This document shows positions 28,945 to 37,488 of a DNA stretch of 64,000 bases, one piece after another. The notes under the pieces are model-generated. The model was not told where the DNA came from. It did not search any database and was given only the letters and a program-made list of their open reading frames with translations. The translations under genes and the position numbers were made by a program. Positions within the stretch are counted from its first letter, which is position 1, and every line of letters starts with the position of its first letter. Origin of the DNA: Bacillus sp. HNG (GTDB lineage Bacteria; Bacillota; Bacilli; Bacillales; Bacillaceae_L); assembly GCF_003400205.1 (NCBI RefSeq), contig NZ_QUQV01000002.1, positions 186,001 to 250,000 of the forward strand, written 5' to 3'.

Positions 28945-29475
28945 TTGCAAGGCGAAGACAAACTAGAAAAAGCTCGAGAACGTGTAATTGATGCGATCGC
29001 TCAAAATATGAATTTATATGGGGTAACTCCTTCTGTTGGCCGACTCTGGGGTCTCATGTATTTTCAAGATGAGCCGATGACACTTGATGACATGAAACAA
29101 GAGTTAGGCATGAGCAAAACCAGTATGAGTACCTCTGTTCGAAACTTAGTGGAATTAAAAATGGTCGATAAGGTGTGGAAAAAAGGGATACGAAAAGATC
29201 TATATGAGGTTGAGGAAGATTGGTATCAAACCTTTATTGATTTTTTTACGATAAAGTGGAGAAGTGGTATTTCCATGAATGTCAGCGCCATCCAAAAATC
29301 ATTATCCGACCTTAAAGAGCTTATAAAGGACGAGCAAGTAAGCAATGAAATTAAAGTAGAAGCTGAAAGTGATATTTTAAAGTTAAATAAAGCATTAGAA
29401 TACTATTTCTGGCTCAACCGGCTAGTAGACAGCTTTGAATCTCATGAAATCTTTACATTTGTTCCAAAAAAGTAA
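28945..29475 (+). CDS. GbsR/MarR-family transcriptional regulator
   Basis: 176-residue regulator with an N-terminal winged helix (MTLDDMKQELGMSKTSMSTSVRNLVEL, about residues 50-76) and a C-terminal helical region. The opening resembles GbsR/OpcR (YGVTPSVGRLWGLMYF), choline- or osmolyte-responsive repressors of glycine betaine genes in Bacillus. TTG start at 28945; no better in-frame start with a Shine-Dalgarno site is visible. Its divergent position from opuA suggests it controls that operon; in B. subtilis GbsR controls gbsAB and opuB instead. Confidence 0.85.
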   Translation: MQGEDKLEKARERVIDAIAQNMNLYGVTPSVGRLWGLMYFQDEPMTLDDMKQELGMSKTSMSTSVRNLVELKMVDKVWKKGIRKDLYEVEEDWYQTFIDFFTIKWRSGISMNVSAIQKSLSDLKELIKDEQVSNEIKVEAESDILKLNKALEYYFWLNRLVDSFESHEIFTFVPKK

Positions 29476-29498
29476 CGTTTATGAACGTTGCTTTTTTC
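29467..29498 (+). terminator. Terminator of the gbsR-like gene
   Basis: AAAAAAG-AACGTT / AACGTT-CTTTTTT symmetrical stem overlapping the stop codon, followed by a T-run. Confidence 0.7.
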
Positions 29499-29580
29499 AT
29501 TTTAAAAATAGATTACGATTCACTTATTTACTTCATCAATTTGTCCGAACTTCATACCCTACAATATGGGGGTGAAAAAA

Positions 29581-29744
29581 TGCCATTATGGGGCTGGCTG
29601 TTAGTCTTTTTTGGAGGGTTACTCCTCGTAGGTTTTGTAGCTGACCGAATTTCAAAAAAGAATCGTTCTACCGACTCCCGCAAAATACAAAAGCAAGTCG
29701 ATGAAGTCAAGAACAACCATTCCAATTATCATCACTTTTTATAA
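29581..29744 (+). CDS. Small single-pass membrane protein
   Basis: 53 residues: a hydrophobic N-terminal helix (LWGWLLVFFGGLLLVGFVA) followed by a polar, basic tail ending in a His-containing NYHHFL. ATG 29581 is preceded by GGGGGTGA. I do not recognise a family with certainty. It ends at a bidirectional terminator shared with the peptide gene. Confidence 0.65.
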
Positions 29745-29750
29745 ATGAAG

Positions 29751-29785
29751 AAAGCAGCCCGATATTAAAAACGGGCTGCTTTTTC
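29751..29785. terminator. Bidirectional terminator between small membrane protein and signalling peptide gene
   Basis: GCAGCCCG/CGGGCTGC stem with 10-nt loop, flanked by A-rich and T-rich runs. Confidence 0.88.
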
Positions 29786-29786
29786 A

Positions 29787-29906
29787 TTATGCCTGTACTT
29801 CCTGTGCTTCTGGGTAGTCATTGTCCACCAATGCAGTATCTTCTGTTAATTGATAACCTGCAATTGTTACGAGACCAAGCATGAATAACAGCATTAATTT
29901 TTTCAT
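29787..29906 (-). CDS. Exported pro-peptide, candidate quorum-sensing signal of the adjacent RRNPP regulator
   Basis: A 39-residue ORF: positively charged start MKK, a hydrophobic signal segment (LMLLFMLGLVTIAGYQ), then an acidic tail ending NDYPEAQEVQA. AAAGGAGATGGG precedes the ATG. It lies 30 bp downstream of and on the same strand as the Xre-TPR regulator and ends at a terminator. This is the arrangement of NprR-NprX, PlcR-PapR and Rap-Phr pairs, in which a short secreted peptide is processed, re-imported by Opp and bound by the TPR domain. The mature peptide cannot be predicted exactly; a C-terminal 5-10-mer is most likely. Confidence 0.75.
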   Translation of the reverse strand: MKKLMLLFMLGLVTIAGYQLTEDTALVDNDYPEAQEVQA

Positions 29907-29936
29907 TTTCCCATCTCCTTTTTTAACTCTTAATTT

Positions 29937-31196
29937 TTATTGATATAGGTGACTATGTTTTTTCAAAGACGAGATTGCCTTTGAAAAATAATAGCTTGCT
30001 AACTTATATTTATGATTTTCTTGATAGATTTTCCCTAGTTTCTCTGCATAATAAGCTATGTAGAGATGATGTTCGATGCCTTCAAAATACGTCAATGCAT
30101 CTTTTTCAATAAACTTTACTAGATTTTCAGAATTCTGTAGTAAATAATCATAATAGATAAAATGAATGTTGAATTCAGTTAAATCTTGATGCTTCTCCAC
30201 AATTGCAAATCCTTCGTGAAGCCATTTTTTGCAATGATCATAATCCTCGATTTTATGGTATTCTTCGATTAAACCATGGATTGAACGTAGCCGACCAGCA
30301 ACCATTTGCTCTTCTTTGTGCTCGAGGCTTTTTCTATATTGTTCGATAGCCAAACTAGATTTTCCAAGTTTAGAATAAAGGACAGCTTGATTATGGTAAA
30401 TCAATCCTAATAAAGATGGATCATTTATTCCTTCAGCTACCTTTGTTGCTAATAAATAGTTTTCTTCGGCCATTTCAAATTCATTTATTTTTTCATAGCT
30501 GATACCCAGTAAAATTTGACATTCAGCACTTCTTTTTAAATCATAAAGAGACTGATAGATGGCTAGTGCCTTTTGGATATACACGATACTTAAGGCTAAT
30601 TTTCCCAATCGATTATGATTTAGCCCTTTATAATAATACAGATCAGCTGTTTCCCAGCTTTCAAAATGTACACTACTTGTTAAAATTTCTTCGGCTACCT
30701 TAAAATGCTCCATTGCAATAGAAAATTGGCTTTTAAAATAATAAAATTGACCTACAATTTTTTCATAAAAATAGTTCATACGGATATCAAATATATCCTT
30801 ATATAATTCAATTTTCTTAATTTGCGCTTCGGCTTTGTCTAATTGTTTGATAAAAATAAAATATCGTAACTCAAAGAGGACAAAGAAAATGGCAACCCTT
30901 GAATCATTTGTATTCTTACTTTCATAGGATTCATAAAAAGCAATCACTGGTTCCCTTTTTCGTGCAACCATTAGGTGGTACCAATCATGAAGCTCCCTTA
31001 ATTGCTCATATTCTTCACTTTCTATCAGCTTGATTCCTAATCGTTCACATAATAATTCAAGAACCTCAATACTTGCCGAGGTTTGGTTGTTTTCAATTTT
31101 TGAAAGATAAGAAATTGAGATAATCTCGTTTGCCAGCTCTTCTTGTGTCATATTTTTTTGAATTCGAAAGAAACGTATTCTGCTTCCTATCTCCAT
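29937..31196 (-). CDS. Xre-type HTH regulator with TPR domain (RRNPP family)
   Basis: 419 residues. An N-terminal HTH_3 (about 1-60: IGSRIRFFRIQKNMTQEELA...SISYLSKIENNQT) is followed by about nine TPR-like helical repeats with motifs such as ADLYYYKGLNHNRLGK, EMAEENYLLATKVAE and LIYHNQAVLYSKLGK. Length and layout match NprR (about 423 aa) and PlcR relatives, which bind re-imported oligopeptides. The 39-aa exported peptide directly downstream is the probable ligand. Target genes are unknown; no protease or toxin gene is adjacent. A TATATAT box about 20-30 bp upstream may be its promoter. Confidence 0.88.
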   Translation of the reverse strand: MEIGSRIRFFRIQKNMTQEELANEIISISYLSKIENNQTSASIEVLELLCERLGIKLIESEEYEQLRELHDWYHLMVARKREPVIAFYESYESKNTNDSRVAIFFVLFELRYFIFIKQLDKAEAQIKKIELYKDIFDIRMNYFYEKIVGQFYYFKSQFSIAMEHFKVAEEILTSSVHFESWETADLYYYKGLNHNRLGKLALSIVYIQKALAIYQSLYDLKRSAECQILLGISYEKINEFEMAEENYLLATKVAEGINDPSLLGLIYHNQAVLYSKLGKSSLAIEQYRKSLEHKEEQMVAGRLRSIHGLIEEYHKIEDYDHCKKWLHEGFAIVEKHQDLTEFNIHFIYYDYLLQNSENLVKFIEKDALTYFEGIEHHLYIAYYAEKLGKIYQENHKYKLASYYFSKAISSLKKHSHLYQ

Positions 31197-31423
31197 ATTT
31201 CATACCCTCTCATTGGCTTGACTGCATATATACTCTTTCTAGAAAAATGGTAAAATTCCTCTTTTTAACATTAGGTAAAAAGACTCATTTTTTTGGTTTG
31301 GGGCACAAAGACGTTTCGACAGAAGTGGCGACAACATTCTTTAAACAATTCTTTAAAAATCCTATGCTCCACATATCCTAGTTATGTAAAATCGCAACGA
31401 AATAAACATTTAGTACTATATGT

Positions 31424-31450
31424 AAAAACGGTCCCACAGTTCGGGACCGT
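31424..31450 (-). terminator. Terminator of the EIIA gene
   Basis: ACGGTCCC/GGGACCGT stem followed on the minus strand by TTTTTA, immediately after the stop codon at 31455. The gap 31197-31423 contains no supported gene. Confidence 0.85.
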
Positions 31451-31454
31451 CTTC

Positions 31455-31952
31455 TTATTTTTTCTTTACTTTTGCAAGTTCTGTAGAACCAGCAGTTGCC
31501 TGCCCGCTTCCGATCTTTTCAAACGTTTCAACTACATCAAAATTAGTAATGACCATTGGTGTAATGGTGCTTGCTGCTTTTTCTTTTACTAAATTAAGGT
31601 CAAAGGTTACCAATTCAGTTCCAACCTCGACTTTGTCTCCTTCTTTTACATGAGTGGTAAATCCTTCCCCCTTCATGTTCACTGTCTCAAGACCAATATG
31701 TATGAGAAGTTCTAAACCAATTTCTGTTTTAATTCCAATTGCGTGTTTTGTTGGGAAAACTTGTATAATTTCTCCTTTAACAGGTGAAACGATTTTTCCT
31801 TCAGACGGCTCAATTGCAAGCCCATCTCCCATCATTTTTTGAGAAAATACTGGGTCTGGTACCTCTTCTAAAGCCAGAATTCTACCAGTCGCTGGGGCAA
31901 TTAGCATTTCCTCATTTTTTTTATCTTTACTACCAAATAATTTCTTAAACAT
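31455..31952 (-). CDS. PTS glucose-type EIIA component
   Basis: 165-residue soluble phosphocarrier of the EIIA-Glc family. The two active-site histidines are H70 (FPTKHAIGIKT) and H85 (LLIHIGLETV); H85 is the expected phosphorylation site. Standalone EIIA, resembling B. subtilis YpqE, without EIIB or EIIC nearby, so it may serve several sugar permeases. Monocistronic with its own terminator. Confidence 0.92.
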   Translation of the reverse strand: MFKKLFGSKDKKNEEMLIAPATGRILALEEVPDPVFSQKMMGDGLAIEPSEGKIVSPVKGEIIQVFPTKHAIGIKTEIGLELLIHIGLETVNMKGEGFTTHVKEGDKVEVGTELVTFDLNLVKEKAASTITPMVITNFDVVETFEKIGSGQATAGSTELAKVKKK

Positions 31953-32155
31953 AATAAACCTCCAAAATTAAAGATATGTTTAGTTGTATCATACCCAGAA
32001 CAAGAAAAAAAGAATTATGAATCGAATAAATTACTTTTACATTTTTCCGAAATATTGTTCAATATCCTTGTATGAAGATGAAGGATAATTGGAGAATATG
32101 TCGAATTTAATGATGTAGTATTCAGAGGATTTAGACTAAGGGGGTTCCACGAAAA

Positions 32156-33418
32156 TTGCTTGATCACATTGGGCATGTTCTCTATCATGTACTCATCGTC
32201 ATTTTTCCTATTCTTCTATATTATTTACTGGTCATTCAAGACAATAGCTCTACACCAAAGCATTATTCAAATAAACTACTCGGAATGATTGTCATTATCC
32301 TTCTGTTGACAATGTCATTTCCCGTAACCTATGCAAATGGTTTTTCGTATGATTTCAGAATCATCCCGATATTCGTCGCATTTCTTTATATTGGATTTTT
32401 CCAAGGGATATCTGTTATTTTGTTGATGCTAGTTTATTCACAAGTGTTGGGAAACTCTAGCCTTTTCATTACCTTAATGAATTACGCAGTAATTACAATT
32501 ATTTTTTATTTCCTATTAAAAAGATATCATTCTATCCTGTTAAATAAGAAACTGCTGCTCCTTTCAACCATATACTGTTTTATAGTTATAACGAGAGCAA
32601 TCACCCTAGTAAAAAATAACCTGACTGAACAAATCTTAGAGATGTCCATTTTTTCAATTGTTACCTTGATTACACTCTTATTGGTCGTTCTACTAATTGA
32701 AAACTTAAACCATCAAATTCAATTACAAAGGGAACTAAGACGTTCTGAAAAAATGAATGTGATCAGCCAACTCGCAGCCTCTGTTGCCCATGAAGTTCGG
32801 AATCCGTTAACAACAGTAAATGGCTTTTTACAATTAATCATTCGTGATGACAATATTACTGAAAAACAGCGAAATTATATTGATATTACCCTTTCTGAAT
32901 TAAATCGTGCTCAATCGATTATTAATGATTATTTATCCCTTGCAAAGCCCAATAATAGTAGTACACAATTAATAAACATCAGTGAAGAACTTGCAAAAAC
33001 CGTTGAGCTAATGACATCCTATACAAATATCCAAAATATTGAAGTCGAAACTTCTATTGAAAAACTTTTGTTTATCAACGGGAATAAGGATGAGATTAAG
33101 CAGGTTCTAATAAATATCATAAAAAACGCAATTGAAGCGATTGGGAATGATGGATCGTTAATGATTGAAGCCTTTTCAAAAGATAACGATATTACGGTAA
33201 AAATAACGGATAATGGTCCGGGTATGACGAAAGAACAACTGTCAAAAATCGGAACACCCTTTTATTCCACAAAAGACAAAGGAACGGGTGTTGGACTAAC
33301 AATTTGTTTCCAAATCATAGAACAATTAAAAGGCTCAATTGAAGTGGAAAGTGCCGTTGGCCAAGGCACAACCTTCATAATAAAGCTACCAACATACCAA
33401 CCACCATCTCCATTATAA
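32156..33418 (+). CDS. Membrane sensor histidine kinase, KinB-like (sporulation type)
   Basis: 420 residues. Five to six N-terminal membrane helices (to about 182) form a 5TM-LYT-type sensor, followed by HisKA with the phosphorylated H212 in SVAHEVRNPLTTVNGFLQL and a HATPase domain (N-box IIKNAIEAIG, G1 ITDNGPGMT, G2 GTGVGLTI). Layout and length match KinB, which feeds the Spo0A phosphorelay. No response regulator is adjacent, consistent with an orphan phosphorelay kinase. TTG start with GGGGG upstream; no better start is visible. Confidence 0.85.
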   Translation: MLDHIGHVLYHVLIVIFPILLYYLLVIQDNSSTPKHYSNKLLGMIVIILLLTMSFPVTYANGFSYDFRIIPIFVAFLYIGFFQGISVILLMLVYSQVLGNSSLFITLMNYAVITIIFYFLLKRYHSILLNKKLLLLSTIYCFIVITRAITLVKNNLTEQILEMSIFSIVTLITLLLVVLLIENLNHQIQLQRELRRSEKMNVISQLAASVAHEVRNPLTTVNGFLQLIIRDDNITEKQRNYIDITLSELNRAQSIINDYLSLAKPNNSSTQLINISEELAKTVELMTSYTNIQNIEVETSIEKLLFINGNKDEIKQVLINIIKNAIEAIGNDGSLMIEAFSKDNDITVKITDNGPGMTKEQLSKIGTPFYSTKDKGTGVGLTICFQIIEQLKGSIEVESAVGQGTTFIIKLPTYQPPSPL

Positions 33419-33442
33419 TTTAAAAATGAGGTGTGTTAAGAA

Positions 33443-34120
33443 ATGTGTGGACGATTTACTTTATTTGCAGAGTTCGATGACATTCTCAATCGGTTTGATA
33501 TTGAAGCAACAATTGAACAAGATTTATATATCCCTAGTTTTAATATTGCCCCATCTCATTCTGTCCTATCTGTAATTAATGATGGCAGGCGTAATCGCCT
33601 TGGTTATTTGCGTTGGGGCTTCGTTCCATCATGGGCAAAGGATGATAAGATTGGTTATAAAATGATTAATGCCCGTGCAGAAACATTGGCCGATAAACCT
33701 AGTTTTCGCCAAGCATTCAGGCATAGACGCTGCCTCGTTATTGCGGACAGCTTTTACGAATGGAAAAAAGGCCCTGACAAAACGAAAACACCGATGCGGA
33801 TTAAATTAAAATCGGACGAGCTTTTTGCTATGGCGGGAATCTGGGAGCGTTGGAACTCTCCCGATGGGAATGCATTGTTTTCTTGCTCAATTATTACGAC
33901 AACTCCAAATGAACTGATGAAGGATATTCATGACCGAATGCCTGTCATTTTGCGAAAGAAAGATGAAAAGCTGTGGCTAAATCCTTTGTTGGATGATGTT
34001 TCAAAAGTCTCAGATTTACTCAAGCCATTGGCTGCAGAAGAGATGGAAGCTTATGAGGTCTCATCGTTAGTGAACTCGCCTCGAAATAACTCACCAAATG
34101 TCATACAAAAAATATGTTAA
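33443..34120 (+). CDS. SOS response-associated peptidase (SRAP/HMCES family)
   Basis: 225 residues, starting MCGRFTLF: after Met removal Cys2 forms a thiazolidine crosslink with abasic sites in single-stranded DNA, protecting them. Other conserved residues are visible: N76, R78 and E80 in INARAETL, E106 in DSFYEWKKG and H163 in DIHDRMPVIL. Similar to B. subtilis YoqW/YobE. No LexA box was noticed upstream. It starts 24 bp after the kinase gene, so readthrough is possible. Confidence 0.93.
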   Translation: MCGRFTLFAEFDDILNRFDIEATIEQDLYIPSFNIAPSHSVLSVINDGRRNRLGYLRWGFVPSWAKDDKIGYKMINARAETLADKPSFRQAFRHRRCLVIADSFYEWKKGPDKTKTPMRIKLKSDELFAMAGIWERWNSPDGNALFSCSIITTTPNELMKDIHDRMPVILRKKDEKLWLNPLLDDVSKVSDLLKPLAAEEMEAYEVSSLVNSPRNNSPNVIQKIC

Positions 34121-34124
34121 AGGA

Positions 34125-34162
34125 CAACGACTGTTATCCAAGATGGATTCAGTCGTTTTTTG
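34125..34162 (+). terminator. Terminator after the SRAP gene
   Basis: AACGACTG/CAGTCGTT-type stem with one bulge followed by TTTTTTG. Confidence 0.75.
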
Positions 34163-34241
34163 TTTTCACACTTAAACGGGATAAACCACCATTATTTGGA
34201 GATAAATAAAATGATTTACAAAGTGATTGGAGTAAATTCAA

Positions 34242-34916
34242 ATGAAATTTGCCCATTTAACATTCGAACTAATACTTGGCTTTTTCCTATTATTCGTCAT
34301 TGTTAAAATTGTTGGACGTAAAATAATTAACCAAATTACCCCGTTTACCTTTATCTCAGGAATTGTCTTTGGTGAATTGTTAGGAAACGCACTATACGAC
34401 CAAAGCATTAACGGCATTTATATCGTTTTCTCAATGTGCTTATGGGGATTATTATTATTCATCATTGAATTCCTTGGTCAAAAGGTTTTACTTTTTCGAG
34501 GGATTTTTGAGGGAAAACCGATTGCCCTTATCAAAAACGGGACCATTGATAAACAAGCCCTAAAAAAGGCAAGAATGAATATTAATCAATTGCAAAGCCT
34601 GCTCCGCCAAAGCGAGACCTTTTCCGTTCGGGAGGTTGCCTTTTGCTATCTTGAAGGCAATGGATCCATTAGTATTTTGAAAAAGACAAAATATCAAAAA
34701 ACGACTGTAGAAGATTTCAATCTCCCAGAAAAACCCGTTTATGTGCCTGTAACCCTTATCCGAGATGGAAAAGTGTTATGGGATGAGATCAAAGATTTAG
34801 GATTTAATGAAACATGGTTAAGAAACCAGCTTCATTCACAAAACGTTACAGATTATAAAGATGTGTTTTTAGCTGAATGGCAAGAAGATGACGGGATTTT
34901 TGTGCAAACCTATTAA
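34242..34916 (+). CDS. DUF421 (YetF-type) membrane protein
   Basis: 224 residues with three N-terminal membrane helices (ELILGFFLLFVIVKIVG, ITPFTFISGIVFGELLGNAL, GIYIVFSMCLWGLLLFII) and a cytosolic alpha/beta domain (YetF C-terminal type) with NINQLQSLLRQSETFSVREVAF. Function unknown in general; some relatives affect spore germination or stress. It is followed 19 bp later by a small membrane protein, probably in the same operon. A paralogue is at 43116. Confidence 0.85.
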   Translation: MKFAHLTFELILGFFLLFVIVKIVGRKIINQITPFTFISGIVFGELLGNALYDQSINGIYIVFSMCLWGLLLFIIEFLGQKVLLFRGIFEGKPIALIKNGTIDKQALKKARMNINQLQSLLRQSETFSVREVAFCYLEGNGSISILKKTKYQKTTVEDFNLPEKPVYVPVTLIRDGKVLWDEIKDLGFNETWLRNQLHSQNVTDYKDVFLAEWQEDDGIFVQTY

Positions 34917-34935
34917 ACTTTAGGGAGGATATCAC

Positions 34936-35217
34936 GTGGATTTTCCAACTATACATACAAATTTTTGGGATGCTGTATTTGCAGTGCCTTTCGTTATGAT
35001 TCTCACACAAATCACAAAAAAACTTTTAAAAATACCGAAAAAATATGTGCCAACACTTGCTATTGTAATTGGATTAATGTTCTCTGTTTTTTATAGCCAT
35101 CGACACGACCTAGCGGCAGGACTGTTCATGGGCTGGTTTTATGGTTCTGCTGCGATTGGCTCTTATGCTTCCTTAAAAACCACTATATTAGCATATCGAA
35201 AAACGAGCGAAAGATAG
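34936..35217 (+). CDS. Small membrane protein, holin-like
   Basis: 93 residues with about three hydrophobic segments (AVFAVPFVMILTQ, YVPTLAIVIGLMFSVFYS, LFMGWFYGSAAIGSYAS). GTG start with GGGAGG upstream. The topology resembles small phage-holin-like proteins, but I cannot assign a family. Probably cotranscribed with the DUF421 gene and ended by a terminator. Confidence 0.7.
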   Translation: MDFPTIHTNFWDAVFAVPFVMILTQITKKLLKIPKKYVPTLAIVIGLMFSVFYSHRHDLAAGLFMGWFYGSAAIGSYASLKTTILAYRKTSER

Positions 35218-35271
35218 TAAAGATTTATCATGATTAGAGTCTATAAATAATAAAAATCTATGTTAAAATAA

Positions 35272-35312
35272 AGCCTATATCCAAACTACACTTGGACTAT
35301 AGGCTTTTTACG
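35272..35312 (+). terminator. Terminator of the DUF421 operon
   Basis: AGCCTATA/TATAGGCT stem (extended by TCCA/TGGA) followed by TTTTTA. Confidence 0.8.
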
Positions 35313-35467
35313 TGTATTCTTTTGGATTCGAGTGAACGAAAGTATTTTTTAGTACAATAATTTCCATCTTTTTAAAATTTATTAACAATTAACAATTTTC
35401 ATGTTAAACTTACAAATATTATTCTTACAATATCTTTTTGAACAACTATGAAGAAGGGGGAAAAACG

Positions 35468-36703
35468 ATGAAAGAAATGTTTCACAAATGGAATCAAATT
35501 AGCCTTGTTAAACGAATACTTGCTGGTATTATTGTAGGTATTCTCTTAGCCCTGATTGTTCCTAAGGGAGCAGCCTGGGTTACCATTTTCGGTTCTTTAT
35601 TTGTTGGTGCATTAAAAGCAGTTGCACCAGTATTGGTCTTATTCTTAGTTATTGACGCCATCTCTAAACATAAAAATGGAACCCAAACAAATATCAAATC
35701 TATTATTGGACTATATGCGATAGGAACTTTCGTAGCAGGGCTTGTAGCGGTTGTGGCAAGCTTTATCTTTCCAGTTAAACTAACACTCGTTACAGGTGCA
35801 GGAGAAGTCGCTCCTCCAAGTGGCATTTTAGAGGTACTCCAAACATTACTATTTAATGTAGTGGACAACCCTATCAACGCACTAATGAATGCAAATTACA
35901 TCGGAATACTTGCTTGGGCGATCATTCTAGGTATTGCACTAAAAAATGCAAACGATACAACAAAGACTCTATTATCCAATGTGTCTGATGCCATCACAAA
36001 AGTAGTAAAATGGATAATTAGTCTAGCTCCTATCGGTATCATGGGATTAGTGTTCGATGCAATAGTAACAAATGGAGTTACAGCATTGATGGAATATGGT
36101 AAACTCCTTGCCCTATTGCTCGGCTGTATGTTCTTTATCGCACTAGTTGTGAATCCATTGATTGTATATTTCTATATTCGCAAAAATCCATACCCACTTG
36201 TTTTTCAATGTTTAAGAGAAAGTGGAATGACTGCATTCTTTACACGTAGTTCAGCTGCAAATATCCCAGTGAACATGAACTTATGTGAAAAGCTTGGGTT
36301 AAATAAGGATACTTATTCAGTTTCGATCCCATTAGGCGGTACTGTTAACATGGCAGGTGCGGCAGTAACCATTTCTGTCTTAACACTTGCAGCAGTTCAC
36401 ACTCTTGGTATTGAGGTTGACTTTGCAACAGCGCTAATTCTTAGCGTTCTATCAGCGATTTCAGCTGCAGGTGCTTCTGGTGTTGCGGGAGGATCCCTTT
36501 TACTAATTCCATTAGCAGCAAGCTTATTCGGCATTCCAAACGATGTTGCCATGCAAGTCGTCGGTGTTGGTTTCATTATTGGAGTCTTTCAAGACTCTTG
36601 TGAAACTGCCCTTAACTCATCATCTGATGTCCTTTTCACAGCTACTGCTGAGTACGCGAAAAAGCGAAAAGAAAGAAAAGAGGCTGTGAGTAAGTCAGCT
36701 TAA
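35468..36703 (+). CDS. sstT: Serine/threonine:sodium symporter SstT
   Basis: 411-residue DAACS-family transporter. It has the serine-rich re-entrant loop ([22 protein letters not shown]), the NMAGAAVTI helix-7 motif and the second hairpin ([26 protein letters not shown]), the SstT version of the family. Imports L-serine and L-threonine with Na+. ATG 35468 follows GGGGG; the frame is open further upstream. Monocistronic. Confidence 0.93.
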   Translation: MKEMFHKWNQISLVKRILAGIIVGILLALIVPKGAAWVTIFGSLFVGALKAVAPVLVLFLVIDAISKHKNGTQTNIKSIIGLYAIGTFVAGLVAVVASFIFPVKLTLVTGAGEVAPPSGILEVLQTLLFNVVDNPINALMNANYIGILAWAIILGIALKNANDTTKTLLSNVSDAITKVVKWIISLAPIGIMGLVFDAIVTNGVTALMEYGKLLALLLGCMFFIALVVNPLIVYFYIRKNPYPLVFQCLRESGMTAFFTRSSAANIPVNMNLCEKLGLNKDTYSVSIPLGGTVNMAGAAVTISVLTLAAVHTLGIEVDFATALILSVLSAISAAGASGVAGGSLLLIPLAASLFGIPNDVAMQVVGVGFIIGVFQDSCETALNSSSDVLFTATAEYAKKRKERKEAVSKSA

Positions 36704-36721
36704 ATATCGTTCTTGAATATT

Positions 36722-36756
36722 TGATACCACTCATTAATTTGGGTGGTTTTTTTATA
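36722..36756 (+). terminator. Terminator after sstT
   Basis: ACCACTC...GGGTGGT stem followed by seven T residues. Confidence 0.75.
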
Positions 36757-36789
36757 AGGCTGTTTTTGCAAATTTTGTTGTTTTTTATC

Positions 36790-36916
36790 GTTGATTTCCG
36801 CTTCAGGTGGACGCTTTCCGCGGGCGTGGCTTGAGCCTCCTCGTCGCTGTCACTCCTGCGGGGTCTCAAGTCTCACGCTTTTCCCGCAGGAGTCGCCACC
36901 TTACGCTTCAATCAAC
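36790..36916. repeat. Palindromic dispersed repeat (family D)
   Basis: About 127 bp bounded by GTTGATT...AATCAAC inverted ends, with TTCCGC...GCG segments, GAGCCTCCTCG and GGGTCTCAAGTCTCACGC inside and two complementary CTCCTGCGGG/CCCGCAGGAG arms. I recognise this as a common intergenic repeat of Bacillaceae. It fills the gap between sstT and the glycine-rich gene. Confidence 0.8.
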
Positions 36917-36974
36917 TAGGTTTGCACTTTATATCTGAAAGCAACAATCTTTTAGAATAGAAAAGAGCCTTTTG

Positions 36975-37007
36975 TAAAAAAAATCGGTCACCATATAGGT
37001 AACCGAC
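36975..37007 (-). terminator. Terminator of the glycine-rich protein gene
   Basis: On the minus strand TCGGTTACC/GGTGACCGA stem (one mismatch) followed by eight T residues. Confidence 0.8.
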
Positions 37008-37018
37008 TCCAATACATA

Positions 37019-37333
37019 TTAATAAAAGAACCCAGGATATCCATATCCATACCCATAAGGATATCCATATCCATATCCATATCCCCAAGGAGCAGCTAAG
37101 GTACTTCCTAGTAATCCCCCTAATAACGCGCCTCCTAAGAATGGGGCACCAAATCCCCAACCAAATGGTCTTCCAAATCCAAAGCCAAACGGTCTCCCAA
37201 ATCCCCAGCCAAATGGTCTTCCAAAGCCAAACGGTCTTCCAAACCCAAATGGTCTTCCAAAAATCCTACTATCATTTGAATCAATCATTGGAACTTGTGG
37301 ACTTCCTACAAGATGCTGATCATACACATTCAT
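37019..37333 (-). CDS. Gly/Tyr/Phe-rich low-complexity protein, probable spore coat component
   Basis: 104 residues. After a polar N-terminus (MNVYDQHLVGSPQVPMIDS) come repeats of GRPFGFGRPFGWGFG, a short hydrophobic stretch (GAPFLGGALLGGLLGSTLA) and a GYGYGYPYGYGYGYPGFFY tail. Composition resembles CotX/YjcZ/CotV-type coat proteins and adhesive low-complexity proteins. GGAGGG ribosome binding site. No clear SigK promoter was found upstream, so spore localisation is inference. Confidence 0.75.
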   Translation of the reverse strand: MNVYDQHLVGSPQVPMIDSNDSRIFGRPFGFGRPFGFGRPFGWGFGRPFGFGFGRPFGWGFGAPFLGGALLGGLLGSTLAAPWGYGYGYGYPYGYGYGYPGFFY

Positions 37334-37488
37334 ACTAAGTTATCCCTCCTCATATTTTCAATTACAATATATTCCGCGAATGTAATAATTCTTGGGCATT
37401 TATCTAAAATGGGCTGTTTTCTAATAACTTTTTTAGTACAAATGAAGGAGTTTTTCGAACCATCATCTCGTTGCATGCACTACAAAAA

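Noticed and set aside
31130-31592. Plus-strand frames over the regulator-EIIA gap
   Set aside because: No ribosome binding sites, and they cross the terminator and the coding ends of both flanking minus-strand genes.
36912-37160. Minus-strand Trp/Ile-rich frame overlapping the glycine-rich protein gene
   Set aside because: It is an alternate-frame reading of the GYGYP and FGRPFG repeats and runs through the terminator.
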